Assembly (NCBI GenBank): GCA_947041165.1
Contig: CAMRCY010000024.1
Location: 1 to 33,415 of the forward strand
Origin: an uncultured Deferribacteraceae bacterium
GTDB lineage: Bacteria > Chrysiogenota > Deferribacteres > Deferribacterales > Mucispirillaceae
Reading direction: 5' to 3'
DNA: 33,415 nucleotides
Notes under the pieces: model-generated
What the model saw: the letters and a program-made list of their open reading frames with translations, nothing else
The model's database searches: none
What the model was told of the DNA's origin: nothing
Shown here: positions 32,584-33,415 of the stretch, piece after piece
Numbering within the stretch: position 1 is the first letter of the stretch
How the letters are laid out: each line of letters opens with the position of its first letter
Program-made: the position numbers and the translations under genes

Positions 32584-33415
32584 GTAACCTATTATAATTA
32601 GATTGCGTGTACGAGTAAGAGTTAGTAATTATTAAATTTAGGATTACTTATTGCGATTAGATTGTGCATGAGTAAGAGTTAGTAATTATTAAATTCAAGG
32701 TTATATATTGCGACTAGATTGTATACGAGTAAGAGTTAGTAATTATCAAATTCAATGTTACGTATTGCGATTAGATTGTGCATGAGTAAGAGTTAGTAAT
32801 TATTAAATTAAAGATTATATATTGCGATTAGATTGTATACGAGTAAGAGTTAGTAATTATTAAATTAAGGATTACATATTGCGATTAGATTGTGCATGAG
32901 TAAGAGTTAGTAATTATTAAATTAAGGATTATATATTGTGATTAAATTGTGCATGAGTAAGAGTTAGTAATTATTAAATTCAGGATTATATATTGTGATT
33001 AGATTGTGTATGAGTAAGAGTTAGTAATTATTAAATTAAGGATTATATATTGCGACTAGATTGTGCATGAGTAAGAGTTAGTAATTATCAAATTAAGGAT
33101 TATATATTATGATTAGATTGTGCATGAGTAAGAGTTAATAATTATCAAATTCAATGTTACGTATTGCGATTAGATTATGCATGAGTAAGAATTAGTAATT
33201 ATTAAATTAAGGATTATATATTATGATTAGATTGTGCATGAGTAAGAATTAATAATTATTAAATTAAGGATTATATATTGTGATTAAATTGTGTATGAGT
33301 AAGAGTTAATAATTATTAAATTCAAGATTACATATTACGATTAGATTGTGCATGAGTAAGAATTCATAATTATTAAATTAAAGATTACATATTACGATTA
33401 GATTGTGCATGAGTA
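32584..33415. repeat. Tandem array, about 14.6 copies of an exact 57-bp unit, open at the window end
   Basis: GAGTAAG recurs 15 times from 32613 to 33411, every step exactly 57 bp. Units contain ATTGTGCATGAGTAAGAGTT and TAATTATTAAATT and differ only by substitutions. All six frames are closed by stops in each unit, so it is noncoding. No unique spacers. The array runs to the last base, so its true length is unknown. Confidence 0.96.

Noticed and set aside
32584-33415. CRISPR array
   Set aside because: Regular spacing suggested it, but the whole 57-bp unit is conserved, with no unique spacers and no cas gene in the window. The same holds for the arrays at 2875, 16296 and 17907.

Overview
The window looks like one AT-rich contig (about 70% A+T by eye, not computed) from a Gram-negative bacterium. 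Evidence for an outer membrane is the LPS-export set lptC-lptA-lptB next to the KDO genes kdsB and kdsD, several signal peptides and four or more apparent exported proteins. The linkage tilS-hpt-ftsH-folP-cdaA-ybbR-glmM-pdxJ-acpS and kdsB-pyrG-kdsD-lptCAB-rpoN-hpf recalls Deferribacterota and deltaproteobacterial genomes. I infer a relative of those, most likely Deferribacterota-like, but no marker here settles it.

Layout. Bases 1-47 are Illumina adapter, not biology. Next come two complete ankyrin-repeat genes and a truncated third in tandem on the minus strand (48-1430). A plus-strand pair follows: a FixH/YtkA-like exported protein and a TauE/SafE-type membrane protein, probably for metal or oxidase maturation (1729-2833). 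After a 48-bp tandem array and a DUF4240-like gene comes a long minus-strand housekeeping block (3985-25359): hpf, rpoN, lptB, lptA, lptC, kdsD, pyrG, kdsB, acpS, pdxJ, glmM, ybbR, cdaA, folP, ftsH, hpt, tilS, pgi and a DinG/XPD-like helicase. mobB diverges from it; rarD and a TrpB2-type trpB are again on the minus strand. The right end carries three paralogous lipoprotein genes on the plus strand, a pyrophosphate-type phosphofructokinase with a clear terminator, and a 57-bp tandem array that runs off the window.

How the genes fit together. KdsD and KdsB are the first and last steps of CMP-KDO formation, with PyrG making the CTP; LptCAB then drives export of finished LPS. CdaA/YbbR (c-di-AMP synthesis and its regulator) sit with GlmM (UDP-GlcNAc precursor), the usual cell-wall/c-di-AMP linkage. 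FolP, PdxJ and AcpS are cofactor genes. Pgi and Pfp are glycolytic.

Most unusual points. (1) PyrG has glycine where the glutaminase nucleophile cysteine belongs. (2) LptC carries a C-terminal tail of 13 heptapeptide repeats added to a normal-length protein. (3) Spacers are filled with locus-specific minisatellites (units of about 45-57 bp); at glmM, pyrG and pgi the duplicated unit contains the end of the neighbouring gene, leaving ghost C-termini downstream. (4) Two small exported families, ankyrin and lipoprotein, are locally amplified. kdsA and kdsC are missing from the kds-lpt cluster. I found no CRISPR, tRNA, rRNA, transposase or phage gene.
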